A stretch of DNA of 9,955 nucleotides from Thermoplasmatales archaeon (GTDB lineage Archaea; Thermoplasmatota; JASEFT01; JAUWIS01), in the NCBI GenBank assembly GCA_030019485.1, contig JASEEW010000063.1:1-9955 (forward strand), given 5' to 3'. Shown piece after piece: positions 1 through 6,367 of the stretch (position 1 is its first letter; every line of letters starts with the position of its first letter). A model generated the notes under the pieces. The model was not told the origin of the DNA. It did no database searches and worked only from the letters and a program-made list of their open reading frames with translations. Both the position numbers and the translations under genes were made by a program.

Positions 1-129
1 GGTTCAAACCATGATTACTCAGTTTCTATCGCTATCGTTTTTCCTAATTTTAATCATCCTCGGAAGATAAGTAAAGAACGCCGGGCTGAAGCCACCGTGG
101 CATCATTTTATGGATGTTCTTCAAGATAA
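1..129 (+). CDS. Possible 3' end of an unidentified gene cut by the window edge
   Basis: Reading from base 1, the frame stays open for 42 codons to a TAA at 127-129, while the next frame over closes by about base 70. The translation is polar to mixed, has a basic stretch near its middle (HPRKISKERR) and ends YGCSSR. I recognise no family. The stretch is a little richer in G+C around 80-101 than its surroundings and carries two small inverted repeats there (GGCTGAAGCC at 84-93 and GCCACCGTGGC at 91-101). It could be a real C-terminus or a chance open frame; the missing upstream sequence would decide. Confidence 0.25.
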   Translation, partial: GSNHDYSVSIAIVFPNFNHPRKISKERRAEATVASFYGCSSR

Positions 130-157
130 ATAAATCTTATTCCCACCATATTTTGAT

Positions 158-718
158 TCAAATATATTTTTGGCATTCTTTTATTTTTATTTGCAAGTAA
201 ACTATCATCGTGACCCCAGCAATAAACATAATTATCCCAATTATAACAAGTAGAAGCAGAAAACGATTTTGTATGACTAAGTTTTGAAAGAAACTAAAAA
301 ATGAGAATATTATAATTATTCCCCCAATCGCTATAAAGAACATTTTTTTGATTTGCTCTTTGTAGAAATTCATAGCATCTACAGGTGATATACATTTTTC
401 CCACCATCTAACATCTCGCTTCGTTAGGTACTTATAAAGACACAAGAAACATACTATTAAATACAGTAGCCCTAGGGGTAATTCAGATAACTGAAAGAGT
501 TTCCCACTATAACACATGAGAACTATAGCAAATACACCTAATATTCCCCAAAGAATACTCAACAACAACCAATACTTATTATTACGCTTTGCTGTTTCTA
601 TTTTGCTTTTTATTTTTTCTTCATATATAGTACGTTTTGCTTCAGCTTCATATTGTGGTGGTAGTGGTGGGGGCGGGGGATAGTAACTTGGCTGTTGAGG
701 TGCTACCATTTTTATCAC
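158..718 (-). CDS. Proline-rich four-helix membrane protein, unknown function
   Basis: I do not recognise this protein. A proline/tyrosine/glutamine-rich N-terminus (roughly residues 7-23, with a run of five prolines) is followed by a charged, probably helical stretch (25-47). Four hydrophobic segments then lie near residues 50-69, 76-95, 125-144 and 152-175. The loop between helices 2 and 3 is rich in Lys, Arg and Trp and so is probably cytoplasmic, as is the N-terminus. There is no signal peptide. Two starts are possible: GTG at 718, which sits 26 bases after a TATA-like element at 740-748, or ATG at 709, three codons in. I give the GTG start because it fits the leaderless pattern seen at other genes here. 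It is divergent from thpR and alone on its strand. The soluble proline-rich tail suggests a protein-binding segment, but no role can be assigned. Confidence 0.7.
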   Translation of the reverse strand: MIKMVAPQQPSYYPPPPPLPPQYEAEAKRTIYEEKIKSKIETAKRNNKYWLLLSILWGILGVFAIVLMCYSGKLFQLSELPLGLLYLIVCFLCLYKYLTKRDVRWWEKCISPVDAMNFYKEQIKKMFFIAIGGIIIIFSFFSFFQNLVIQNRFLLLLVIIGIIMFIAGVTMIVYLQIKIKECQKYI

Positions 719-739
719 ATAGAATATCTTTTTGCTCTC

Positions 740-748
740 TAAAATACC
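740..748 (-). promoter_or_regulatory. TATA-like box for the four-helix membrane protein gene
   Basis: On the minus strand this reads GGTATTTTA. Its centre is about 26 bases before the GTG at 718, the spacing expected for a leaderless archaeal transcript starting at or near that codon. If the ATG at 709 is used instead, the transcript would have a leader of about 9 bases. Confidence 0.35.
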
Positions 749-797
749 TTTCTATCCTTTCTTTAGATTGTTCAGGCAAGTTGCCCTAACCGCAAAA

Positions 798-808
798 CAT
801 TTACTCCC
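798..808 (+). promoter_or_regulatory. Weak TATA-like box for the thpR cluster
   Basis: The element ACATTTACTCC is centred about 25 bases before the thpR ATG. It resembles the stronger element before the DP1 gene (CATTTTTACC). The box is a poor match to a consensus archaeal TATA, so it is called mainly on position and on its likeness to the other upstream elements in this window. Confidence 0.35.
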
Positions 809-827
809 ATAACCCTTTTATTCTTTT

Positions 828-1382
828 ATGAGAGCATTTATTTCTGCTGATATAGGCGCTTTACCAGGGATAGTGAATGTTTTGGATGAGCTGAAGAACA
901 TAGATGCTGATTTGAAGCTTGTTGAACCGGGAAATGTTCATCTGACATTGAAATTCCTTGGTGAGATAGATGAAAACAGGATTGATAAAATTAGTGAAGT
1001 AATGGAGGACAGTATCAAACACATTTCTCCTTTCAGTATAAAACTCAGGGGTGTTGGTGTTTTCCCAAGCATGAGTTATATGAGGGTTTTATGGATTGGT
1101 TTAAAGGATGCTGAAAAACTCGGGGTAATAGCAGAAAGGCTGGAAAACGAGCTGTCAAATCTTGGCTTCAAAAAGGAGAAAAGAAGTTTTTCGCCCCATG
1201 CGACAATTGGAAGGGTGAAATCCCCTAGGAATAAGAATATTTTGCAGAGTTTTTTGAAAGAAAATGCAAGCAAGGATTTTGGTGAAATTGATGTTAAATG
1301 CATAAGGCTGAAAAAAAGTGTTCTGACACCAAAAGGACCGGAATACTCTACTGTTAAGGAGGCCTCTTTTCAAAAATATTAA
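828..1382 (+). CDS. thpR: RNA 2',3'-cyclic phosphodiesterase (2'-5' RNA ligase family)
   Basis: The product is a 184-residue 2H phosphoesterase of the LigT/ThpR family. The two HxTx signatures that form the active site are both present: HLT at residues 38-40 (in VHLTLKFLGEI) and HAT at 124-126 (in SPHATIGRV), with the usual spacing of about 85 residues. Family members open 2',3'-cyclic phosphates to 2'-phosphates on RNA and were first found as 2'-5' ligases acting on tRNA halves; the physiological substrate is uncertain. The length is normal and the fold appears complete. The ATG at 828 gives the typical MRAFISADI start. It leads a same-strand cluster with cca, so a shared role in tRNA end maturation or repair is a reasonable inference. 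Confidence 0.93.
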   Translation: MRAFISADIGALPGIVNVLDELKNIDADLKLVEPGNVHLTLKFLGEIDENRIDKISEVMEDSIKHISPFSIKLRGVGVFPSMSYMRVLWIGLKDAEKLGVIAERLENELSNLGFKKEKRSFSPHATIGRVKSPRNKNILQSFLKENASKDFGEIDVKCIRLKKSVLTPKGPEYSTVKEASFQKY

Positions 1383-1406
1383 ATGCTCATATGTCATGCA
1401 CTCTTT

Positions 1407-1411
1407 GGTGA
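1407..1411 (+). promoter_or_regulatory. Shine-Dalgarno site choosing the start at 1417
   Basis: GGTGA is complementary to the CACCU core at the 3' end of archaeal 16S rRNA and lies five bases before an ATG at 1417. The upstream in-frame ATG at 1396 has no comparable site. This favours the shorter protein for the next gene. Confidence 0.5.
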
Positions 1412-1416
1412 GAAGG

Positions 1417-1725
1417 ATGAGGGAATGGGATTTTGTTGAGTATCTGGCAAACCATTCTGAGTTGGAATGGAAGGAGGGTGTGCTGAACGGGAGACCTGGA
1501 ATTTTTGTGAAAAACAACATGTTTAACACGGTAACACATTTCACAAAGGAGAGCATTCAAAAATATAATCTGGAAACGCTTGTGAACCAGACATATCATG
1601 GCAGGAATGTTGAGCAGATGACCAGGGTAACAGGTTATTTCTCCAAGGTTGCAGGCTGGAACAAGGGAAAAACAGGTGAATTAAAGGAAAGATACAGGGT
1701 TAACGGTTTAAATGGACAGAAATAG
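1417..1725 (+). CDS. Stand-alone NrdD C-terminal (glycyl radical-like) domain protein
   Basis: The 102-residue product ends in a stretch (about residues 61-94) that closely resembles the C-terminus of class III anaerobic ribonucleoside-triphosphate reductase, NrdD: GRNVEQMTRVTGYF, then GWNKGKTGELKERYR. In NrdD the Gly in the TGY/CGY context carries the glycyl radical; here it is Gly73. The catalytic barrel of roughly 500-600 residues is absent, and there is no cysteine at all, so neither the active-site cysteines nor the zinc site of NrdD is present. The start at 1417 is chosen for its GGTGA site; an in-frame ATG at 1396 would add seven residues. The gene lies between thpR and cca, 34 bases after the thpR stop. 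It could be a replacement radical domain like bacterial GrcA/YfiD, a remnant of a full nrdD, or a repurposed domain. The family resemblance is recalled from memory, not searched. Confidence 0.7.
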   Translation: MREWDFVEYLANHSELEWKEGVLNGRPGIFVKNNMFNTVTHFTKESIQKYNLETLVNQTYHGRNVEQMTRVTGYFSKVAGWNKGKTGELKERYRVNGLNGQK

Positions 1726-1736
1726 TTTTTTATTCC
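1726..1736 (+). promoter_or_regulatory. TATA-like box, possible own promoter for cca
   Basis: The T-rich element TTTTTTATTCC directly follows the preceding stop codon, and its centre is about 26 bases before the cca ATG. There is no clear Shine-Dalgarno site before cca, so a leaderless transcript from here is plausible although the gene also lies within a same-strand cluster. The T-run could instead help terminate the upstream transcript. Confidence 0.4.
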
Positions 1737-1756
1737 CTTGAACCCATACTTATCTG

Positions 1757-3076
1757 ATGCTGCAGGACAGGGTTCTAAAAAATATACTCCCAACATCATC
1801 CGAGGCTCTGGAAATAAAAAGGACTGTTGAGGAGCTGAAAAGCAAATGCGCAGACACAATAAAAAAACTGGGAATAAACGCTGAACCAATTCTTGTCGGC
1901 TCTGTTGCAAAGGGCACGTACCTGAAAAAACCAGATATTGATATATTTATTATGTTTCCCACAGACACAAAAAGGTCGTTTCTTGAGAAATATGGTCTAA
2001 AGATTGGTGAAACGGTTTTGAATGGTGAGCGCAAATATGCAGAGCATCCTTACACAACAGGTATTTACAAGGGCTATGAGGTTGACATTGTTCCATGCTA
2101 CAAAATAACAAATGTTAAAGAAAAAATGAGTGCTGTTGACAGAACGCCTTTTCACACAAAATACATTATTGAAAATTTGAAGGATGAACAGAAAAACGAT
2201 GTCAGGCTTCTTAAGCAGTTCATGAAGGGGGTTGGTGTTTATGGTGCTGAGGCATCTGTTCAGGGCTTCTCAGGATATCTATGTGAGCTGCTAATTTTGA
2301 AGTATGGAAGTTTTGCGTCAGCAGTAAAAGAAGCAGGTTGTTGGAAAAGAAGAATATTAATTGGAAGTCATGCTGAAAAATTTGATGGGTCAATGGTTTT
2401 TGTTGACCCTGTTGATGAAAAAAGAAATGTTGCATCAGCACTTTCAGCTGAAAATATTTCTTTGTTTACGCATGCATGCAGGGAATACATTAAAAATCCT
2501 AGGGCTGAGTTCTTTTTCCCAAAAAAACCCAAACCTTTGTCAAAAAAACATCTCTTGAAAATGATGAACGAAAGAGGAACGGGTTTTACTGCATTGATTT
2601 TTGGGAAACCTGACACAATAGACGACAACCTTTACCCTCAGCTTAGGAAGTGCGAAAAATCAATAGTGGCATTGTGTGCTGAAAATGATTTCAAAATTGT
2701 TGACTCAGCATTTTATGTTAACGATGAAATATTCATGGTTTTTGAACTTGAATCATTGGAACTTCCAAATATGAAAAAGCATTATGGTCCCATGGTTTTT
2801 ATGCCAAATGCTAAAGATTTCAGGGAGAAATGGGAAAAAGATGGTTTTACATCCCCATACATTGAAAAAAACAGATGGGTTGTTAACATAAAAAGAAAAC
2901 ATATCAATGTAAAGGATTTGATAAACGAAAAAATAACAGGGCTGAGCACAGGCAAGGATGTGTCAAAGTCTGTAAGAAAAAAGTTTAAAATCGTTGAAGG
3001 AAAAAACATTCTGCAGAAAAAATATTTTCTTTACATGACAATGTTTATAGATAAAAAATTCAGGTGGGAGTATTGA
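1757..3076 (+). CDS. cca: CCA-adding enzyme (tRNA nucleotidyltransferase, archaeal class I)
   Basis: The enzyme adds or repairs the 3'-terminal CCA of tRNAs from CTP and ATP without a nucleic acid template. The 439-residue product has the polymerase beta-type head: the GS...KGT helix-turn at residues 48-53 (LVGSVAKGT), the paired catalytic aspartates D60 and D62 (DIDIF), and the third carboxylate D110 (EVDIVPCY). The DRTPFH segment (about 128-133) and QGFSGYLCELL (about 168-178) are typical of the archaeal enzyme's neck region. The remaining part is the body and tail that measure the tRNA acceptor and T arms. The length matches the usual archaeal enzyme of about 440-450 residues, and nothing appears missing. 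Its stop overlaps the start of the next gene. With thpR in the same cluster it forms a tRNA 3'-end theme. Confidence 0.95.
   Translation: MLQDRVLKNILPTSSEALEIKRTVEELKSKCADTIKKLGINAEPILVGSVAKGTYLKKPDIDIFIMFPTDTKRSFLEKYGLKIGETVLNGERKYAEHPYTTGIYKGYEVDIVPCYKITNVKEKMSAVDRTPFHTKYIIENLKDEQKNDVRLLKQFMKGVGVYGAEASVQGFSGYLCELLILKYGSFASAVKEAGCWKRRILIGSHAEKFDGSMVFVDPVDEKRNVASALSAENISLFTHACREYIKNPRAEFFFPKKPKPLSKKHLLKMMNERGTGFTALIFGKPDTIDDNLYPQLRKCEKSIVALCAENDFKIVDSAFYVNDEIFMVFELESLELPNMKKHYGPMVFMPNAKDFREKWEKDGFTSPYIEKNRWVVNIKRKHINVKDLINEKITGLSTGKDVSKSVRKKFKIVEGKNILQKKYFLYMTMFIDKKFRWEY
3062..3066 (+). promoter_or_regulatory. Shine-Dalgarno site selecting a TTG start
   Basis: AGGTG at the end of cca lies six bases before a TTG at 3073, whose last two bases start the cca stop codon (TTGA overlap). 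The alternative GTG at 3064 is inside this motif and has no site of its own. Confidence 0.45.
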
Positions 3077-3666
3077 AAGTTGAAATCATTACATGGACCA
3101 AGGCATATTCTCTTGGAAAAATACTGTCAAGAAAAATAAAGTCTTCAGGGTACAAACCGGACATAGTTGTGGCGATAGGAAGAGGGGGATATGTACCAGC
3201 AAGAATAGTATGTGATTTTTTATCCATCATGAACCTGACAGGTGTTGCTGTTCAGCACTGGGGTGCGGCTGAAAAAAAGGGAAAAGCAAAAATTGTTGCT
3301 CCTCTGAACATGAAAATAAAAAATAAAAACGTGCTTGTGATTGATGACATAACAGACACTGGGGAAACAATGGCGATAGTTGTAAAATATTTGAAAAAAC
3401 AGAAACCAAAAAACATAAAAACAGGGGTGTTGGAGCATAAAAAAGTTTCTTTTTTTGTCCCAGATTTTTTTGCGCACAAAATTGTTAAATGGAGATGGAT
3501 AACCTATCCCTGGGCAAGATATGAGGATTTACCTGTTTTTATAGGAAAAATAGGAAAGAAAAAAATAGAAAACATTAGGGCAGGATTGGAAAAAAATTTT
3601 GGTATAAAGATAAGTAAGAAGGAATTAATAGAGATACTTGACAACATGCTCATAGATAAAATCTAA
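3073..3666 (+). CDS. Purine-type phosphoribosyltransferase (COG2236-like)
   Basis: The product belongs to the type I phosphoribosyltransferases, which transfer ribose-5-phosphate from PRPP to a base. The PRPP-binding signature is complete at residues 87-99 (VLVIDDITDTGET), and the pyrophosphate loop is seen at 34-39 (AIGRGG). The N-terminus (KVEIITWTKA...GYKPDIVVAIGRGGYVPARIV) matches archaeal proteins usually annotated as xanthine/hypoxanthine/guanine phosphoribosyltransferase, so purine salvage is the likely role; the exact base cannot be read from sequence. The TTG at 3073 gives 197 residues and is preferred over the GTG at 3064 because AGGTG precedes it and it overlaps the cca stop, suggesting translational coupling. 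Its 3' end overlaps the convergent TIM-barrel gene by four bases. Confidence 0.85.
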   Translation: MKVEIITWTKAYSLGKILSRKIKSSGYKPDIVVAIGRGGYVPARIVCDFLSIMNLTGVAVQHWGAAEKKGKAKIVAPLNMKIKNKNVLVIDDITDTGETMAIVVKYLKKQKPKNIKTGVLEHKKVSFFVPDFFAHKIVKWRWITYPWARYEDLPVFIGKIGKKKIENIRAGLEKNFGIKISKKELIEILDNMLIDKI

Positions 3667-4409
3667 ATCATTTTCATCAAAACATTTTTACTCTCAACAC
3701 CAGCCTTTAATCCTCTTGATTCTATAATAAGAAAACCGTTGTATCTCAGTTTTTTTAAAACATTTCTGAAGTCAATGTTTCCTTTGCCTATGACAAGATG
3801 AGAGTCATCTTTTCCAAAATTATCATGTATGTGGACATTTGCGAATTCCCCGTAATCCAAAAAGTCGTGAATGTTGTTGTTTGTGTTCGCATGCCCTATG
3901 TCAAAGCATATCTCAACATTGTTATCAGCGATTTCTAACAGCTCCTTTAAAGAGTGGCAGGTTGTGATTCTCTGGTTTGGCATGTTCTCCAATGCAATTG
4001 TTATATTGTATTCTTCCGCAGTTTTTGATATCTGTTTCACAGACCCTTTATTTATTTTCTTCACTTCATCAGGGACAAGAGCACCAAGCGGTGAAAAATG
4101 ACCAGGATGCATAGTAATTAGGTTTATGCCAAGATCAGATGAAATTTTAATGGTCTCGTTAATCTGCCTTATCGCTTCCTTCCTCATTTCTGGATTGAGG
4201 CTTGCAATGTTTATGTCACTGAGTGGCGCATGAACAGAAAAAACAATGTTGTATGATGGTGTTATTTCAAGGAATTTTTCCTTTATGTCCCAGAGGTAAT
4301 GTTTCCCTTCAGCAACAACCTCCCATCTATCAAAGTATTTTGATATTTTCTCCAGTATTTCTTCAAACCCTATTAATGAAAAATTTGGAGAGGAAATACC
4401 TATCTTCAT
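3663..4409 (-). CDS. Endonuclease IV / sugar isomerase-like TIM-barrel protein
   Basis: This 248-residue protein is of the xylose isomerase-like barrel superfamily (COG1082), which includes sugar-phosphate isomerases/epimerases and AP endonuclease IV. Metal-ligand candidates fall in the expected order: H60 (SVHAP), H101 (TMHPGH), E141 (ALENMP), D170 and H173 (CFDIGHA), H193 or H195 (NVHIHDN), D202 and H204 (DDSHLVIGKG), and E230 (IIES). This is a full nine-ligand set of the kind that holds three zinc ions in endonuclease IV, though many isomerases share most of it. At 248 residues it is shorter than Nfo (about 280). Its ATG overlaps the UPF0201 stop in an ATGA, so the two are co-translated. 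Role on a sugar phosphate or on abasic DNA is undecided. Confidence 0.82.
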   Translation of the reverse strand: MKIGISSPNFSLIGFEEILEKISKYFDRWEVVAEGKHYLWDIKEKFLEITPSYNIVFSVHAPLSDINIASLNPEMRKEAIRQINETIKISSDLGINLITMHPGHFSPLGALVPDEVKKINKGSVKQISKTAEEYNITIALENMPNQRITTCHSLKELLEIADNNVEICFDIGHANTNNNIHDFLDYGEFANVHIHDNFGKDDSHLVIGKGNIDFRNVLKKLRYNGFLIIESRGLKAGVESKNVLMKMI

Positions 4410-4780
4410 TTTTCCTCACCTTTTATACTTGTTATTTCTTCTATAATACTGTCTATATTTTCACCCTCTATTGTAACCCAAATATCACCAAGTGGATGTG
4501 ATTCCTCAGCAAAACATATTTTTCCAACAAACGCAACCTGCTTGTTCAGTTTGAAAATTGTTTTATTTCCTTTTTCCCCTCTCAGAAGAATAGTTCTTGC
4601 TGTGTCCCTTATCCTATGGTTCCTGAGTATTTCCTTGAACCTGTCCAGCGAGGAGGAGGCTCCTGTCATTCTGTTTCCCTTGTCATCTATTCTTAGTTCA
4701 GGGAAAATATTAAGCACAGCCTTTTTTATCTTATCCTTATCCTCTGTTGGCTTGCAAATTGTTTCAACTACGACCTTCAT
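4406..4780 (-). CDS. UPF0201 family protein (L5-like RNA-binding fold)
   Basis: The 124-residue product matches the archaeal UPF0201 (COG1931) family: the N-terminal MKVVVETICKPTEDKDKIKKA, the FPEL segment, the middle Ser/Arg-rich part (TGASSSLDRFKEILRNHRIRDTARTILLRG), and the conserved end with HPLGDIWVTI. Structures of family members resemble ribosomal protein L5, so RNA binding has been suggested, but the function is not established. The ATG at 4780 is chosen because it gives the family's usual start and lies about 26 bases after a TATA-like element; the longer reading frame upstream of it, to 4945, would run into the DP1 gene. Its TGA overlaps the next gene's ATG. The gene is divergent from the DNA polymerase D small subunit. 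Confidence 0.85.
   Translation of the reverse strand: MKVVVETICKPTEDKDKIKKAVLNIFPELRIDDKGNRMTGASSSLDRFKEILRNHRIRDTARTILLRGEKGNKTIFKLNKQVAFVGKICFAEESHPLGDIWVTIEGENIDSIIEEITSIKGEEK
4414..4421 (-). promoter_or_regulatory. Strong Shine-Dalgarno site for the TIM-barrel gene
   Basis: On the minus strand this reads AGGTGAGG, ending four bases before the ATG at 4409 and lying inside the end of the UPF0201 coding region. It shows that inner genes of transcription units here use 16S rRNA pairing, unlike the first genes. Confidence 0.6.
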
Positions 4781-4800
4781 TAACCATGAATAGGTAGCAG

Positions 4801-4810
4801 GATATTTAAC
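4801..4810 (-). promoter_or_regulatory. TATA-like box for the UPF0201/TIM-barrel pair
   Basis: On the minus strand this reads GTTAAATATC. It is centred about 25-26 bases before the ATG at 4780, the spacing of a leaderless archaeal transcript. No Shine-Dalgarno site precedes that ATG. Confidence 0.5.
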
Positions 4811-4848
4811 ATGTTGGGAGTTTTCTCTGCAGTATAGGTGTTTCGGAA

Positions 4849-4858
4849 CATTTTTACC
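4849..4858 (+). promoter_or_regulatory. TATA-like box for the DP1 gene
   Basis: The element CATTTTTACC is centred about 27 bases before the ATG at 4881. The spacing supports that ATG over the in-frame TTG at 4872, which would be only about 18 bases away. The roughly 100-base divergent region 4781-4880 thus carries one promoter on each strand. Confidence 0.5.
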
Positions 4859-4880
4859 CTGATACTCTGTTTTGTTTTTG

Positions 4881-6365
4881 ATGAAAAAAAAGGTTATACA
4901 AATACTCACTGAACATGGCACGCTTGTGCAGCCCGATGCCATCAAATATATCCTATCCCAGAAAAATCCTATGGTATATGTTCAATCCTTAATAAACAAA
5001 TCAGGTGAATATCCTCTTATCCTTACAGTGGATGACCTGAAAAACATGGAGGAAAATAGGCAAAGCAAGGTTATACTCATGAGTGAAGCGAATGAGTATA
5101 CGAGGAGTTGTCGAAGGCAATTCCGAAGTATAGAGGTTAAGCATGAACCAGAAACAAACCTGGCAGAAACAAAGCCTGATGTGAACATCATCAGCGATGT
5201 GTCCGGGAACTCAACCTGTGAAGGAAATGTTAACGATTTTGCAAAATACTTCAGAAACAGATATGAATCAATAAAAAAACTGCTGAAAAACAGGAGGGAA
5301 ATGGTCGGCATAACACCAATAAACAGGATACGTCAAACAGATGCTCAGATAAAAATTATTGGTATTGTAAAGGAAACATCTGTCACAAAAAAAGGTCACA
5401 GGCTGATAGAGATTGAGGATGAAACAGGGGCAATATCAGCACTTATACCAAACAACTCATTACTGATTTCAGAACCGGTTGTCACTGATGAGGTCATAGG
5501 GATTGTTGGCAGACTGAGCTCCAAGAGCGGGCTGGTGAATGTGGAAAGCATTGTCAGACCCGAGATAATGATGAGAAGAGAAATAAACAGGGCAAAAATA
5601 CCATTATGCGCTGCATTTGTGTCTGATATACATGTTGGAAGCAAAACATTTCTCTCAGATGCATGGGAAAAATTTGTGGAATGGTTAAAATCTGATGAGG
5701 CATCAAACATAAAATACATTGTAATACCAGGTGATGCTGTTGACGGCATAGGGGTTTATCCTGACCAGGAGGATGAGCTTCTCATCTCCGATATTTTTAA
5801 GCAGTATGAGGAGCTAGGGCGTCTGCTCTCAGAAATCCCGGAAAATATTCAAATAATCCTTTCACCAGGAAATCATGATGCTGTGCGCCAGGCAGAGCCA
5901 CAGCCAGCATTCCCTGAGAACATAAGAAAACTTTTTGGGAGCAATGTTTTGTTTGTTGGCAACCCCTGCTATTTCACATTAAACGGGGTTGAAATACTGC
6001 TGTATCATGGCAGGAGCATGGACGATTTTGTAACAACCATCCCATCCATGACATACAACACCCCTATTCCAATGATGAAGGAAATGCTCAGACGACGGCA
6101 TCTTGCACCAATATATGGTGGTAGAACACCTATTGCGCCTGAGCACAAAGACTATCTTGTGATAGACAGGGTTCCTGATATTTTTGTCACAGGGCATGTG
6201 CATTCAGCAGGTGTGGAGGTGTATAGGGATGTAACATTAATCAATGCTTCTGCGTGGCAGTCTCAAACCTCTTATCAGAGAACGCAGGGCTTTGTTCCTG
6301 ATCCTGGGAAGGTGCCAGTAGTAAACCTTCAGACATTGGAAACAAAAATAATGAAGTTTGCGTAA
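4881..6365 (+). CDS. polB: DNA polymerase D small (exonuclease) subunit DP1
   Basis: The 494-residue product is the small subunit of the archaeal replicative polymerase PolD, which provides Mre11-like 3'-5' proofreading and binds the large subunit DP2. The N-terminal region (about 1-150) is variable and polar. An OB fold follows (about 154-228: IKIIGIVKETSVTKKGHRLIEIEDETG). The calcineurin-like phosphoesterase domain has all motifs: D249 and H251 (FVSDIHVGS), D285 (IPGDAVDG), N331/H332/D333 (SPGNHD), H376 (LLYHGRS), and H439/H441 (VTGHVHSAG). The C-terminal end (NASAWQSQTSYQRTQGFVPDPG) is typical of DP1. Because the nuclease residues are all present it should be catalytically active. The length is within the family range. 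ATG 4881 is preferred to TTG 4872 on promoter spacing. The gene for DP2 is not in the window. Confidence 0.95.
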   Translation: MKKKVIQILTEHGTLVQPDAIKYILSQKNPMVYVQSLINKSGEYPLILTVDDLKNMEENRQSKVILMSEANEYTRSCRRQFRSIEVKHEPETNLAETKPDVNIISDVSGNSTCEGNVNDFAKYFRNRYESIKKLLKNRREMVGITPINRIRQTDAQIKIIGIVKETSVTKKGHRLIEIEDETGAISALIPNNSLLISEPVVTDEVIGIVGRLSSKSGLVNVESIVRPEIMMRREINRAKIPLCAAFVSDIHVGSKTFLSDAWEKFVEWLKSDEASNIKYIVIPGDAVDGIGVYPDQEDELLISDIFKQYEELGRLLSEIPENIQIILSPGNHDAVRQAEPQPAFPENIRKLFGSNVLFVGNPCYFTLNGVEILLYHGRSMDDFVTTIPSMTYNTPIPMMKEMLRRRHLAPIYGGRTPIAPEHKDYLVIDRVPDIFVTGHVHSAGVEVYRDVTLINASAWQSQTSYQRTQGFVPDPGKVPVVNLQTLETKIMKFA

Positions 6366-6367
6366 AA

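Noticed and set aside
1..10. GGTTCAAACC resembles a tRNA T-arm
   Set aside because: The following bases do not complete a five-pair stem plus a seven-base acceptor strand, so no tRNA end can be supported.
84..101. Small overlapping inverted repeats GGCTGAAGCC and GCCACCGTGGC
   Set aside because: Loops of one or two bases cannot form stable hairpins and no T-run follows, so neither a terminator nor an attachment site is supported.
775..785. Palindrome GGCAAGTTGCC between the divergent genes at 718 and 828
   Set aside because: It is only five paired bases with a one-base centre; too short to call an operator without a second copy or known regulator.
4781..4945. Longer upstream extension of the UPF0201 reading frame
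   Set aside because: It would cross the divergent promoter region and overlap the DP1 gene; the ATG at 4780 gives the family's normal N-terminus.
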